A DNA stretch of 64,000 nt from Bacillus altitudinis 41KF2b (GCF_000691145.1 NZ_ASJC01000001.1:496001-560000), one strand, 5' to 3'. Counted from the stretch's first letter, positions 49,045 through 58,387 are shown. A program made the numbers and translations. Notes: generated by a model not told the origin, from the letters alone.

Positions 49045-49488
49045 GTGAGATATCAATACAAATTTCAAAAGCTCTTAGAATTGAAAGAAAGTGAAAAAGA
49101 CAAATCACTCGCAGCGTATCAACAATCCGTTTCAGCATTTGAGCAAGCCGCTGAAAAACTCTATGAAAATATGAGTAAAAAAGAGCTAATGGAAAAGAGC
49201 AAAGAAGAAAAGCTGAGAAGTGGGATGAGTGTTCAAGAAATGCGTCATTATCAGCAATTTGTGACGAACTTAGATAACACCATTCATCATTATCAGCAGC
49301 TTGTGATCATGAAACGCCATCAAATGAATGAAAAACAATCTGATTTAACAGAAAAAAATATTGAGTTTAAAAAGTTTGAAAAAATGAAAGAAAAGCAATT
49401 TGAAAAGTTCTCCCTTGAACATAAGGCAATTGAAATGAAAGAAATGGATGATATCTCTATCAGCCAATTCATGTTTCAAGGACATTAG
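49045..49488 (+). CDS. fliJ: Flagellar export chaperone/stalk protein FliJ
   Basis: 147 residues, almost entirely coiled coil, ending MKEMDDISISQFMFQGH. FliJ is the gamma-like stalk of the FliI ring. I chose the GTG at 49045 (MRYQYKFQKLLELK), which gives the B. subtilis length; a TTG at 49033 is in frame but only 1-2 bases from the GAGAGGA Shine-Dalgarno sequence. Confidence 0.88.
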   Translation: MRYQYKFQKLLELKESEKDKSLAAYQQSVSAFEQAAEKLYENMSKKELMEKSKEEKLRSGMSVQEMRHYQQFVTNLDNTIHHYQQLVIMKRHQMNEKQSDLTEKNIEFKKFEKMKEKQFEKFSLEHKAIEMKEMDDISISQFMFQGH

Positions 49489-49500
49489 GAGTCGAGATGA

Positions 49501-50187
49501 ATGCCTAAGAAGGAAAAAACAAAGGAATCAAGCGGCGGCGGTAAATTTCAATGGATCTTGTTTATTGTCATTATCCCATTGGTTGTGCTTGTGATTGTAA
49601 CGGGCACAATCCTTTATATGGCAGGTTATGATCTAAAGAAACCGCTCCAAAACATTCCGGGGATTAGCAGCTTGGTTGGATCAGATGACACATCAAAAAC
49701 GTCATCTTCAAATAACGATCAACGTGATACAGAGTTGAAAGCGTTGAAAAAGACGATTAAAGAACAAGAGAATGAACTTGAAATTGCTCAAAAAGACTTG
49801 AAGACAAGTGATGAAGAGATTAAACGATTGAATCAAAAAATCAATTCACTTGAAAAAACATCTGATAAAGAGAACACGTCAGCAAGTGACAGTTCATCAA
49901 ACAGTACATCATCAAGTAATAACGCATCAGGATCTTCAACTGATTCGTCAGCATCTTCTAATCAGCAATCAAAAGGAAAGGTCGCCAGCATTTATGAAAG
50001 CATGGATGCAGGGAAATCTGCCAAAATTCTATCAGAGCTAAGTGATAAAGAAGCTTTGAAGATCCTTGAAGAGCTGAGTAAAAATAAGCTGACGGACATA
50101 TTAGCAAAACTGACACCTCAGAAGGCAGCAACGTTCACGAAGGAGCTTGCCAAAAAAGAAGAAAGTGAAAATGGAGGTGGACAATAA
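49501..50187 (+). CDS. ylxF: YlxF, MotE/MgtE-N-like membrane protein
   Basis: 228 residues. One membrane helix (about 18-41), a coiled coil (about 75-125), a Ser-rich low-complexity linker (about 127-160) and a C-terminal MgtE-N-like helical domain (about 163-220, ESMDAGKSAKILSELSDKEA). The layout resembles MotE, a chaperone of stator components in other bacteria. In Bacillus it lies between fliJ and fliK; its exact role is not settled. ATG at 49501 after AGGAGTCGAG. Confidence 0.87.
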   Translation: MPKKEKTKESSGGGKFQWILFIVIIPLVVLVIVTGTILYMAGYDLKKPLQNIPGISSLVGSDDTSKTSSSNNDQRDTELKALKKTIKEQENELEIAQKDLKTSDEEIKRLNQKINSLEKTSDKENTSASDSSSNSTSSSNNASGSSTDSSASSNQQSKGKVASIYESMDAGKSAKILSELSDKEALKILEELSKNKLTDILAKLTPQKAATFTKELAKKEESENGGGQ

Positions 50188-51513
50188 GTGAAGCTATTGG
50201 ACATTGGAGCCTTACAGCAATCTTCCCAAGGTCTCTCGGGACTAAAGGTAGAGGGGGCAGTATCTGCTCGCGGCCTGTTTAAACAATTGTTAAATGGCGC
50301 AGGTATTCAAAGTGGTCCAGCTATTTCTCAGCCGGCGGAAACCAATCTATCCATGAATGATGCGATGCAAATCATTGAAAAATGGATGCAATCACCTGAA
50401 GAAGGAATAGATGGAGATCTTCTTGCTGCACTTCAGGCGCTGCAAGGTCAAAAGCTTGAGGGGGCTGACTTAAAGTCACTTGAAGAGCTATTTCAAAAGA
50501 TGGAATCGGTTATCTATGGCGATCAGGATGAGAAGCCAGTTGCTGAACATAGTGAACAGCTCATACAAGTCCACTTTTTCTTATATCAAATACTGAATCA
50601 GCAGCCGGTGAGCTTTGATGCAAAACTTGTACAGGATATTCAAGCAAAAGGTGAAGATTTCATCAAGTTTCTAACGAAAAACGGAGCAGATGAAAAGCTC
50701 ATTCAACAAGTAAAAGAGCAGTTCTTCTCGCAAGGATCGGCACCTAAGCTGAATAATATGTCGCAAAGCGAGCTGAAACACTTTAATCAGTTAATCGATC
50801 ATATGATGGCGAATGCGAAAGGGTCAGATAAAGAATGGAAAATTTCCTTAGGAGAGTTAAAAGAAATGGTTGCTCCAAGGCAAGAATCTTCCTTCTCATC
50901 TCCAGCAAAAGGTGCTGCCTCACTTGAATGGCTTATGAAGAAAGAAGTCATCAAAGGTCAAGGCACTGCGGCACCTGCTTCTGAAAAAACAATCACCCAT
51001 ACGCTGCTTCCAGGGCATAAACAGTTTTTCCAACTGCAATCAGCTGCTCCTATGCAGCAGACGCAAACAACTGACGAAAAGCCAGGCACGGTTGATCAGC
51101 AGATTTTAAATACGTGGAAACAAATGAAGTTCACACCATTTGGCAATTCAAGCGGACGGTTTACCGTACGATTAAATCCAGAAAATCTCGGGTTTATTAC
51201 CATCCAGCTAACGAAACAAAACGGGATGTATGCGAGTAAAATTACAGCTTCAACGCAAGCAGCTAAAGAGCTGCTCGAGCATCATCTGCCGCAACTCAAG
51301 CAGGCGCTACCGAATATGTCGGTTCAAGTTGACCGTTTCCATATACCGCTTCAGTCAAATGAGCAGCCGTCTTTTGGACAATTTAATGAGGAAGGCAAGC
51401 AGCAGCCATCAAAAGGACAAAGTTTCCAGCAGCCTGATGAACAGGAAGCTGAATTCCAAGATGTACTAGATGCGCTTGTTGGATCAGAAGAAGAAGAAGA
51501 GGAGGAGATCTAA
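50188..51513 (+). CDS. fliK: Flagellar hook-length control protein FliK
   Basis: 441 residues. A variable ruler part (about 1-310) precedes the C-terminal FliK domain (about 315-395, RFTVRLNPENLGFITIQL and ELLEHHLPQLKQALPNMSV) that contacts FlhB and switches export specificity. The tail is very acidic (a run of Glu at the end). GTG start at 50188 with GGAGGTGG 7 bases upstream. One-base overlap with flgD (TAATG). Confidence 0.93.
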   Translation: MKLLDIGALQQSSQGLSGLKVEGAVSARGLFKQLLNGAGIQSGPAISQPAETNLSMNDAMQIIEKWMQSPEEGIDGDLLAALQALQGQKLEGADLKSLEELFQKMESVIYGDQDEKPVAEHSEQLIQVHFFLYQILNQQPVSFDAKLVQDIQAKGEDFIKFLTKNGADEKLIQQVKEQFFSQGSAPKLNNMSQSELKHFNQLIDHMMANAKGSDKEWKISLGELKEMVAPRQESSFSSPAKGAASLEWLMKKEVIKGQGTAAPASEKTITHTLLPGHKQFFQLQSAAPMQQTQTTDEKPGTVDQQILNTWKQMKFTPFGNSSGRFTVRLNPENLGFITIQLTKQNGMYASKITASTQAAKELLEHHLPQLKQALPNMSVQVDRFHIPLQSNEQPSFGQFNEEGKQQPSKGQSFQQPDEQEAEFQDVLDALVGSEEEEEEEI

Positions 51514-51956
51514 TGGCAACTGTTGATGCGACGAATAGAACAGCCGCACAAGCGGACACTTCTTCAAACGCAGCAAAGAAAACAGATACACTTGGCCGAG
51601 ATCAGTTCTTGAAAATCTTGCTTACGCAGCTTCAAAACCAAGATCCGACAAACCCGATTGATGACCGTGAGTTTGTCACACAGCTTGCAACATTTTCTTC
51701 TTTAGAACAGCAAATGAATATGAATGAATCAATCACCAAAATGAATCAGATCATGTCTACATTTGTTGCACACCAAGATCCATTTACGACATATGTAGGC
51801 TGGATTGGTAAAGAAGTAGCGGGTAAACAAGATGATAAAGACATATCTGGCACTGTGAAGTCTGTGAAAAACATAAACAATGAATACTTCCTATATTTAG
51901 AAGATGGAACGAAAATCAGCCCTTGGGACGTTACAACTGTTGGAGAAAAATCGTAA
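51513..51956 (+). CDS. flgD: Flagellar hook-capping protein FlgD (YlxG)
   Basis: 147 residues, the short Bacillus form. Export/assembly motif LGRDQFLKILLTQLQNQDPT and DREFVTQLATFSSLEQ are hallmarks of FlgD, the scaffold cap needed for hook polymerisation. Translation coupled to fliK. Confidence 0.94.
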   Translation: MATVDATNRTAAQADTSSNAAKKTDTLGRDQFLKILLTQLQNQDPTNPIDDREFVTQLATFSSLEQQMNMNESITKMNQIMSTFVAHQDPFTTYVGWIGKEVAGKQDDKDISGTVKSVKNINNEYFLYLEDGTKISPWDVTTVGEKS

Positions 51957-51977
51957 GCAAATCGAGGAGGAAAATAA

Positions 51978-52769
51978 ATGTTACGCTCACTTTACTCAGG
52001 AATTAGTGGAATGAAAAACTTCCAATCAAAATTAGATGTTGTAGCCAACAACGTAGCCAACGTCAACACACACGGATACAAAAAAAGCCGTATCACTTTT
52101 AAAGATATGGTCAGCCAAACCATTGGAAGTTCTGGTGGGCCAACGAACAACTCTGGTTCAATCAACTCAAAGCAAATTGGTTTAGGGTCATCTTTTTCTT
52201 CAATCGATAAAATCATGTCAGCGGGATCTTCTCAAAATACAAATGAACCTTACGACTTCTATATCAATGGAGATGGGTTTTTCCGTATTGAAGTTCAAGG
52301 AGAAGTTCTTTATACAAGAACAGGAAATTTCGACACTGATTCAGAGGGAAGCTTAGTCACCCCTGATGGAAATTATCTACTTGGAATGAATGGACAAAAG
52401 ATAACGATTCCAGACGGTGTTTCAAGTGTAAGTGTTGGTCCAGATGGAACGATTTCGGTTGTTGAAAACAATGTATCAAGAACCGTTGGTCAAATATCAC
52501 TCGTATCTTTCCGTAACGCAGGAGGGCTAGACAAAGTTGGTGACAACCTTTACCGCCAAACGTTAAGCTCAGGTGCTCCAAGTAATCCAATCGTACCAGG
52601 TGAACAAGGAACGGGCGTCGTCCAAACAGGTAAACTTGAAATGTCAAACGTTGATTTAACAGATGAGTTTACAGAAATGATTATCGCACAGCGTGGATTC
52701 CAATCGAATGCAAAGACGATCACAACATCTGATGAAATTCTGCAAGAACTTGTGAATCTGAAACGATAG
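51978..52769 (+). CDS. flgE: Flagellar hook protein FlgE
   Basis: 263 residues. Axial-protein N terminus MLRSLYSGISGMKNFQSKLD with VVANNVANVNTHGYKKSR, the FYINGDGFFRI and LYTRTGNFDTDSEGSLVTPDG segments, and C-terminal LTDEFTEMIIAQRGFQSNAK. The gene in this position was once labelled flgG in B. subtilis and is now recognised as the hook protein. Strong GAGGAGGAAA ribosome-binding site. Confidence 0.92.
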   Translation: MLRSLYSGISGMKNFQSKLDVVANNVANVNTHGYKKSRITFKDMVSQTIGSSGGPTNNSGSINSKQIGLGSSFSSIDKIMSAGSSQNTNEPYDFYINGDGFFRIEVQGEVLYTRTGNFDTDSEGSLVTPDGNYLLGMNGQKITIPDGVSSVSVGPDGTISVVENNVSRTVGQISLVSFRNAGGLDKVGDNLYRQTLSSGAPSNPIVPGEQGTGVVQTGKLEMSNVDLTDEFTEMIIAQRGFQSNAKTITTSDEILQELVNLKR

Positions 52770-52775
52770 GAGGTA

Positions 52776-52799
52776 GGAGGAGCGGTTTATCGCTTCTCT
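52776..52799 (+). promoter_or_regulatory. Hairpin that contains the swrD Shine-Dalgarno sequence
   Basis: GGAGGAGCG (52776-52784) can pair with CGCTTCTCT (52791-52799) around the loop GTTTAT: 9 base pairs, two of them G-U. The only strong Shine-Dalgarno sequences before swrD (AGGAGG twice, 52770-52781) are in or next to this stem, 25 or more bases from the swrD ATG. Confidence 0.5.
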
Positions 52800-52806
52800 G
52801 CTTAAT

Positions 52807-53022
52807 ATGATTGAAGTGACAAGATTAAATGGCAAAGGATTTATGCTCAACGCTCTCCATATCGAGCAAATCGAAAGCTTTCCAGACACGACCATTACAC
52901 TCGCCAATGGAAAGAAATTCGTTGTGAAAGAAGATGAAGAGCAGCTTCAGGAGAAAATCATTTCTTTCTATAGAAAAATCCAAGTCATTTCATTGAATCA
53001 AGGAATAGAGGAGTTTGAATGA
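52807..53022 (+). CDS. swrD: FlbD-family swarming motility protein SwrD (YlzI)
   Basis: 71 residues, starting [20 protein letters not shown], with [18 protein letters not shown]: a FlbD family domain. In B. subtilis SwrD raises flagellar power and is needed for swarming. Only the ATG at 52807 is available (upstream is a TAG at 52774 with no ATG, GTG or TTG between), yet the Shine-Dalgarno sequence lies about 25 bases away in a hairpin. Overlaps fliL by 4 bases. Confidence 0.88.
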   Translation: MIEVTRLNGKGFMLNALHIEQIESFPDTTITLANGKKFVVKEDEEQLQEKIISFYRKIQVISLNQGIEEFE

Positions 53023-53447
53023 AGAAGAAATTAGTCGTAGTAATGCTAATCATGATTATTGCTATCGTCGGAATTGGAGCAGGTATTGTCTTTCTGGTGA
53101 ATGGGTCAGACGAAGCAAAAGCAGAAAAAGAGCCAACAGCAGATGAAGTCGTAAAAGCTTCTGTTGAAATTCCTGAGATTGTGACCAATTTAAAATCTGA
53201 AGGAAATGCGGTCAAACTTGTACTAAATATTGAAACAGATTCAGAAAAAGCCAAAGAAGAGCTTGAAAAAAGAAGCTTCCAAGTGAAAGATGCTGTGATC
53301 GACATTTTATCAGACACGAATGCAGATGAACTTGATGGCAAAAAAGGCAGAGAACATTTTAAAACACAGGTCAAAAACAAAGTGAATAACTATTTGCAAG
53401 ATGGCAAGGTGAAAGAAGTTTATATAACCTCCTTTAATCTGCAATAG
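53019..53447 (+). CDS. fliL: Flagellar basal body-associated protein FliL
   Basis: 142 residues. One N-terminal membrane helix (about 4-27) and an outer domain with [20 protein letters not shown]. FliL surrounds the stator units and supports torque. ATG overlaps the swrD stop (ATGA), which couples FliL to SwrD synthesis. Confidence 0.94.
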   Translation: MKKKLVVVMLIMIIAIVGIGAGIVFLVNGSDEAKAEKEPTADEVVKASVEIPEIVTNLKSEGNAVKLVLNIETDSEKAKEELEKRSFQVKDAVIDILSDTNADELDGKKGREHFKTQVKNKVNNYLQDGKVKEVYITSFNLQ

Positions 53448-53479
53448 AGGCGATTAATTGACACGATGGAGGTGAAGAA

Positions 53480-54478
53480 ATGTCAGGAGAAGTGCTTTCC
53501 CAGAATGAGATCGATGCATTATTATCCGCCATATCAACAGGCGAAATGGATGCAGAAGAGCTGAAAAAAGAAGAAACGACGAAAAAAGTGAAAGTGTACG
53601 ACTTTAAACGTGCACTGCGCTTTTCAAAAGACCAGATTCGAAGTTTAACAAGAATTCATGATAACTTCGCTAGACTGCTTACCACACACTTTTCAGCGCA
53701 GCTAAGATCATATATTCAAATTTCTGTCAGCTCGGTTGACCAAGTGCCATATGAAGAATTTATTCGTTCGATTCCTAATATGACATTATTAAACTTATTT
53801 TACGTCAGCCCGCTTGAAGGAAGAATCATGCTTGAAGTGAACCCAACGATTGGCTATGCCATGATGGATAGGCTGATGGGTGGGATTGGCATTAGTCATA
53901 ATAAGACAGAATCACTGACAGAAATCGAAACAAAGATTATCTCAAACATGTTTGAGGGAGCTTTGGAAAACTACAGAGAAGCGTGGCAGTCCATAACCGA
54001 CATCGAGCCAGAAATGGCAGATTTCGAGGTAAATCCCCAGTTTGTTCAAATGGTGTCACCAAACGAAACAGTTGTCGTCATTTCTCTTAATACACAAATT
54101 GGTGAGGTAAGCGGGGTTATTAACCTCTGTATTCCTCACGTAGTATTAGAGCCTATTATTCCGAAGCTGTCTGTACACTACTGGATGCAATCGGAACGAA
54201 ATGAACCGAAACAAGAAGAAACAAAGGCCATTGAAAAACGGATTATGACGGCGAAAATACCGGTAGTCGCAGAGCTTGGACAATCGGAAATGACGGTGGA
54301 AGAGTTTTTGAATTTGGAAATTGGTGATTGTATTGCCTTGGACAAACCAGTAAATGCGCCTCTTACTGTTATGGTCGGAAATAAACCGAAATTCTTGGGA
54401 CAGGCCGGCCGCGTGAATCGGAAACAGGCGATTCAAATTCTAGATCACGACATAAGAGGTGAAGAAGATGGAGAATAA
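53480..54478 (+). CDS. fliM: Flagellar motor switch protein FliM
   Basis: 332 residues. N-terminal CheY-P-binding peptide (LSQNEIDALLSAI), a CheC/CheX-like middle domain that binds FliG (about 45-230, with the GGxG-like LMGGIG), and a C-terminal SpoA domain (about 255-325). Forms most of the C-ring. GGAGGTGAAG precedes the ATG. Confidence 0.96.
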   Translation: MSGEVLSQNEIDALLSAISTGEMDAEELKKEETTKKVKVYDFKRALRFSKDQIRSLTRIHDNFARLLTTHFSAQLRSYIQISVSSVDQVPYEEFIRSIPNMTLLNLFYVSPLEGRIMLEVNPTIGYAMMDRLMGGIGISHNKTESLTEIETKIISNMFEGALENYREAWQSITDIEPEMADFEVNPQFVQMVSPNETVVVISLNTQIGEVSGVINLCIPHVVLEPIIPKLSVHYWMQSERNEPKQEETKAIEKRIMTAKIPVVAELGQSEMTVEEFLNLEIGDCIALDKPVNAPLTVMVGNKPKFLGQAGRVNRKQAIQILDHDIRGEEDGE

Positions 54479-55589
54479 CGGAAGTAAATTATCACAAGAT
54501 GAAATCGATGCGCTCCTTAAAGGAGGCAGCAATGACGATATAGAGCCTGATACACTCCTTTCTGCAATGGAACAAGATGCCATTGGGGAAATCGGAAATA
54601 TATCATTTGGAAGCTCTGCAACAGCACTTTCAACCCTATTAAGTCAAAAAGTGGAGATTACAACTCCAACTGTCACAGTGATTCAAAAAAGCAAGCTGAA
54701 TGAGGAATTTCCTCATCCGTATGTCGCGATTGAAGTGAATTATACGGAAGGCTTCAGCGCTAGTAACCTGCTTGTCATCCAACAAACCGATGCGGCAGTC
54801 ATTGCGGATTTAATGATGGGCGGAGATGGAACAAATGCTGACCCGTCGTTAAGTGAAATTCACTTAAGTGCAGTACAAGAAGCGATGAACCAAATGATGG
54901 GTTCAGCCGCGACGTCCATGTCAACAGTCTTTAATAAAAAGATTGATATTTCTCCGCCTCGCGTTGAGCTGCTTGATGTGAAAGAAGGAGAAGGCACAGA
55001 CCGCATTCCAGCTGAAGAGATGCTTGTTAAAGTGTCCTTTAGATTAACGATAGGTGAACTCATAGATTCAAATATTATGCAGCTTTACCCTATTACGTTT
55101 GCGAAAGATTTGATTGCAGAATTAACAGACCCAGCGGAAGAAGAGCCGGTTCAAGAAGCACCTCAGAGTGCACTTGAACCACAGCAGGCTGCTCCGCAAG
55201 CACAATCTGCTCCTATGCAGCAATCGGCACCGCCGAAAAGACAGGCGAAGCCAAAGCCGGCAGAACCTGTCAATGTGGCGCCAGTTGAATTTGAGGCATT
55301 CAGTGAGCCTCAGCATACAACAAGTCAGCTCGGTAATCTTGATATGCTGATGGATATTCCACTTTCCATTACAGTGGAGCTTGGAAGAACGCAGCGCAGT
55401 GTGAAAGAAGTACTTGAACTTTCCGCTGGAAGTATCATTGAACTGGACAAACTTGCAGGTGAGCCAGTCGACATTCTGGTCAACAAACGAATCGTCGCCA
55501 AAGGAGAAGTTGTTGTCATTGATGAGAACTTTGGTGTACGTGTGACTGACATTTTAAGTCAGTCTGAAAGACTTTCTAATTTAAAATAA
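54468..55589 (+). CDS. fliY: Flagellar switch phosphatase FliY (FliN/CheC hybrid)
   Basis: 373 residues. N-terminal CheY-P-binding peptide (LSQDEIDALLKGG) like FliM's, a CheC-like phosphatase domain (about 35-215) with the repeated EIGNISFGSSATAL and EAMNQMMGSAATSM active-site helices, a Pro/Gln-rich linker (about 220-275), and a C-terminal FliN/SpoA domain (about 290-370). It dephosphorylates CheY-P at the switch. ATG at 54468 follows GAGGTGA; a GTG at 54459 falls inside that site. Overlaps fliM by 11 bases. Confidence 0.96.
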   Translation: MENNGSKLSQDEIDALLKGGSNDDIEPDTLLSAMEQDAIGEIGNISFGSSATALSTLLSQKVEITTPTVTVIQKSKLNEEFPHPYVAIEVNYTEGFSASNLLVIQQTDAAVIADLMMGGDGTNADPSLSEIHLSAVQEAMNQMMGSAATSMSTVFNKKIDISPPRVELLDVKEGEGTDRIPAEEMLVKVSFRLTIGELIDSNIMQLYPITFAKDLIAELTDPAEEEPVQEAPQSALEPQQAAPQAQSAPMQQSAPPKRQAKPKPAEPVNVAPVEFEAFSEPQHTTSQLGNLDMLMDIPLSITVELGRTQRSVKEVLELSAGSIIELDKLAGEPVDILVNKRIVAKGEVVVIDENFGVRVTDILSQSERLSNLK

Positions 55590-55616
55590 ACAAACATATA
55601 GGGAGAGAATAAGTAA

Positions 55617-55979
55617 ATGGCTACTAAGGTATTAATCGTAGATGATGCAGCATTCATGAGAATGATGATTAAGGATATTCTTGTAAAAAATGGATTTGAT
55701 GTAGTAGGAGAAGCAGAAAACGGCGCACAAGCTGTTGAAAAATATAAAGAAACATCTCCTGATCTAGTCACAATGGATATCACAATGCCAGAAATGGACG
55801 GGATCACAGCATTAAAAGAAATTAAACAAATCGATGCTTCGGCAAAAATCATTATGTGCTCAGCGATGGGACAACAATCAATGGTTATTGATGCCATTCA
55901 AGCAGGTGCAAAAGACTTTATCGTGAAGCCATTCCAGGCAGACCGTGTACTTGAAGCAATTAATAAAACGTTAGGCTAA
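55617..55979 (+). CDS. cheY: Chemotaxis response regulator CheY
   Basis: 120 residues, single receiver domain. Acidic pair in VDDAAFMRMM, phospho-acceptor Asp54 in MDITMPEMDG, then a Ser in MCSAMGQQS and Lys in VKPFQ. Phosphorylated by CheA (downstream of this window), it binds FliM and in Bacillus promotes counterclockwise rotation. AGGGAGAG ribosome-binding site. Confidence 0.96.
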   Translation: MATKVLIVDDAAFMRMMIKDILVKNGFDVVGEAENGAQAVEKYKETSPDLVTMDITMPEMDGITALKEIKQIDASAKIIMCSAMGQQSMVIDAIQAGAKDFIVKPFQADRVLEAINKTLG

Positions 55980-55994
55980 AAAAGGGTGTAAGAC

Positions 55995-56657
55995 TTGTTG
56001 AAAAAACGTTTGATATGTATAGCAATGATCAGTTTTATGCTTTTCTTGACAGCGCAGCCCGCCTCACTGTTTGCTGAAACAAAAGATCCTGAAAATGGCA
56101 CAGTGAATGACTGGCTCAAAGATGAGAAAGAAAGCAAAAAGGATACAGAAAAGAAAACCACTGACAATCAAACGAATCCGGCAGAAGAAGTTCCCCCTTC
56201 TTCTGTCTCCATTATGGATTTTGTCAAAATGATTGGTGCCTTACTTTTTGTCATCCTGCTCATTTACGGATTGGTGAGATTTGTTGGAAAGCAAAACCGC
56301 TTACTCAAGCCATTTCGCTATGTTGAAAATATTGGCGGAACGACGGTTGGTCAAAATCGTTCAGTTCAGCTGATCAAAGTGGGCAAACGAGTGTTAGTTG
56401 TTGGTGTAGCAGACTCAATCCATCTGCTAAAAGAAATCGATGATGAACAAGAATGCGAAGCGATTGTGAAACAATACGAAGAAGCGATGGAAAGTAAGAC
56501 TGACTTACCGAAAATGATGCAAAAATTGACATCGCAAGTGAAGAAACACGATCAGCCGACCACTTCTTCTTTTTCAGCCAATTTAAAGGCGCAGCTAGCC
56601 GAATTGAAAAAGACCCAATCAGAAGTCAGAAAGAAAGGCCCGAAACAAAATGAATGA
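55995..56657 (+). CDS. fliZ: Flagellar biosynthesis protein FliO (FliZ in B. subtilis)
   Basis: 220 residues. TTG start; a signal-peptide-like hydrophobic segment (about 5-26) ends in AETKDPEN, and a membrane helix (about 76-96) is followed by a FliO domain (KPFRYVENIGGTTVGQNRSV) in the cytoplasm. FliO helps stabilise FliP during export-gate assembly. Overlaps fliP by 8 bases. Confidence 0.92.
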   Translation: MLKKRLICIAMISFMLFLTAQPASLFAETKDPENGTVNDWLKDEKESKKDTEKKTTDNQTNPAEEVPPSSVSIMDFVKMIGALLFVILLIYGLVRFVGKQNRLLKPFRYVENIGGTTVGQNRSVQLIKVGKRVLVVGVADSIHLLKEIDDEQECEAIVKQYEEAMESKTDLPKMMQKLTSQVKKHDQPTTSSFSANLKAQLAELKKTQSEVRKKGPKQNE

Positions 56658-57315
56658 GTTTATCGATTTATTTAATTCCAGTGGCGCAGGGAATATTAGC
56701 ACATCTGTCCGTCTTCTTTTATTGTTAACTGTATTTTCAGTTGCACCAGGCATTCTGATTTTAATGACCTGTTTTACACGGATTGTGATTGTTCTTTCGT
56801 TCGTCAGAACATCACTTGCAACCAACTCAATGCCGCCAAACCAAGTGCTTGTAGGACTTGCTTTGTTTCTCACATTTTTTATTATGGCACCCACGTTCTC
56901 AGAGATTAATAAAGAGGCACTCACGCCGCTTTTAAATGATGATATTACGTTAAATCAGGCCTATGAAAAAGCCGAAGTGCCAATTAAAGAGTTTATGAGT
57001 AAACATACGAGACAGAAAGATTTGGCTTTATTTCTTAGTTACGCAAAAATGGATACCCCTGAATCGATTAAAGATATTCCCTTAACGGCAATGGTACCAG
57101 CATTTGCAATTTCAGAATTAAAGACGGCATTTCAAATTGGTTTTATGATTTTTATTCCATTTTTAATTATTGACATGGTGGTCGCAAGTGTCCTGATGTC
57201 GATGGGGATGATGATGCTTCCGCCGGTTATGATATCGCTCCCTTTCAAAATATTGTTATTTGTATTAGTTGATGGATGGTATTTGATTGTTAAATCTTTG
57301 CTGCAAAGCTTTTAG
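56650..57315 (+). CDS. fliP: Flagellar export gate protein FliP
   Basis: 221 residues with about four membrane helices. Signature segments MTCFTRIVIVLSFVRTSL and AFAISELKTAFQIGFMIFIP. FliP, FliQ and FliR form the helical export gate at the MS-ring centre. It starts inside fliZ. Confidence 0.97.
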   Translation: MNEFIDLFNSSGAGNISTSVRLLLLLTVFSVAPGILILMTCFTRIVIVLSFVRTSLATNSMPPNQVLVGLALFLTFFIMAPTFSEINKEALTPLLNDDITLNQAYEKAEVPIKEFMSKHTRQKDLALFLSYAKMDTPESIKDIPLTAMVPAFAISELKTAFQIGFMIFIPFLIIDMVVASVLMSMGMMMLPPVMISLPFKILLFVLVDGWYLIVKSLLQSF

Positions 57316-57331
57316 AGTAGGTGCTTAAAAC

Positions 57332-57601
57332 ATGAGTTCAGAATTTGTCATTACGATGGCTGAAAGGTCAGTGTATGTTGTTTTACTTGTCAGCGGGCCG
57401 CTTCTTGCGCTCGCACTAATCGTGGGACTAATTGTCAGTGTGTTTCAGGCGACAACCCAAATCCAAGAACAGACGCTTGCGTTCATTCCAAAAATTGTTG
57501 CAGTGCTCATTGGACTTGTTGTGTTTGGTCCGTGGATGCTTTCAACAATTGTGTCATTTACAACAGAGCTGTTCTCTAATTTAGATCGATTTGCAGGTTA
57601 A
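57332..57601 (+). CDS. fliQ: Flagellar export gate protein FliQ
   Basis: 89 residues with two membrane helices; SVFQATTQIQEQTLAFIPK is the family signature linking them. Component of the FliPQR gate. Short intergenic gaps on both sides. Confidence 0.96.
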   Translation: MSSEFVITMAERSVYVVLLVSGPLLALALIVGLIVSVFQATTQIQEQTLAFIPKIVAVLIGLVVFGPWMLSTIVSFTTELFSNLDRFAG

Positions 57602-57607
57602 TCAGAG

Positions 57608-58387
57608 ATGTCAATCATAGAATTATTTCCTGCCTTTCTTCTCGTTTTCATTCGGATCACCGCTTTTTTTGTGACAGTGCCGCTATTAGCGCATCGAACG
57701 ATACCAGCAGTTCACAGAGTTGGTTTTTCACTGTTTTTGGCTGTCATTAGTTTTAGCACCATTAAAGAACCGCCAGCACTCGATATCGACGGTCTTTACA
57801 TGATGCTTGCCGTGAAAGAAGCAATGGTCGGACTTCTTCTTGGACTGATTGCATATATCATGGTGTCCGCAGTTCAAATTGCCGGCTCATTCATCGATTT
57901 TCAAATGGGTTTTGCGATCGCCAATATTATTGATCCACATACAGGGGCGCAAACGCCGCTGATGGGGCAGTTTTTTTATACGGTGACCTTGCTGCTGATG
58001 CTGGCAACAAATGCACATCATTTGCTGCTTGATGGAATCTATTACAGTTTTCAATATATTCAAGTTGATCAGTATGCGCTGAACTTCGGTAGTGAATCCT
58101 TTGCTTACTTTATTGCAAAGAGCTTCAACCAAATGTTCATCATAGCCTTTCAAATCTCAGCACCTGTTGTGGCTAGTTTGTTTTTAGTCGATTTGGCATT
58201 AGGAATTGTGGCACGTACAGTTCCGCAAATGAACGTATTTGTCGTTGGACTTCCCATTAAAATGGGCGTGAGTTTTATTATGATCATCATTTGTATGGGT
58301 GTCATCTTCGGGGTCGTCCAAAATACATTTGAAACGATTGTGCTCACCATGAGGAATTTCTTAGCATTGGTCGGTGGTTCGTCATGA
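57608..58387 (+). CDS. fliR: Flagellar export gate protein FliR
   Basis: 259 residues, about six membrane helices; GSFIDFQMGFAIANIIDP and GIVARTVPQMNVFVVGLPIK are typical. Completes the FliPQR gate. Overlaps flhB by 4 bases (ATGA), an arrangement that matches the close contact of FliR and FlhB. Confidence 0.96.
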   Translation: MSIIELFPAFLLVFIRITAFFVTVPLLAHRTIPAVHRVGFSLFLAVISFSTIKEPPALDIDGLYMMLAVKEAMVGLLLGLIAYIMVSAVQIAGSFIDFQMGFAIANIIDPHTGAQTPLMGQFFYTVTLLLMLATNAHHLLLDGIYYSFQYIQVDQYALNFGSESFAYFIAKSFNQMFIIAFQISAPVVASLFLVDLALGIVARTVPQMNVFVVGLPIKMGVSFIMIIICMGVIFGVVQNTFETIVLTMRNFLALVGGSS

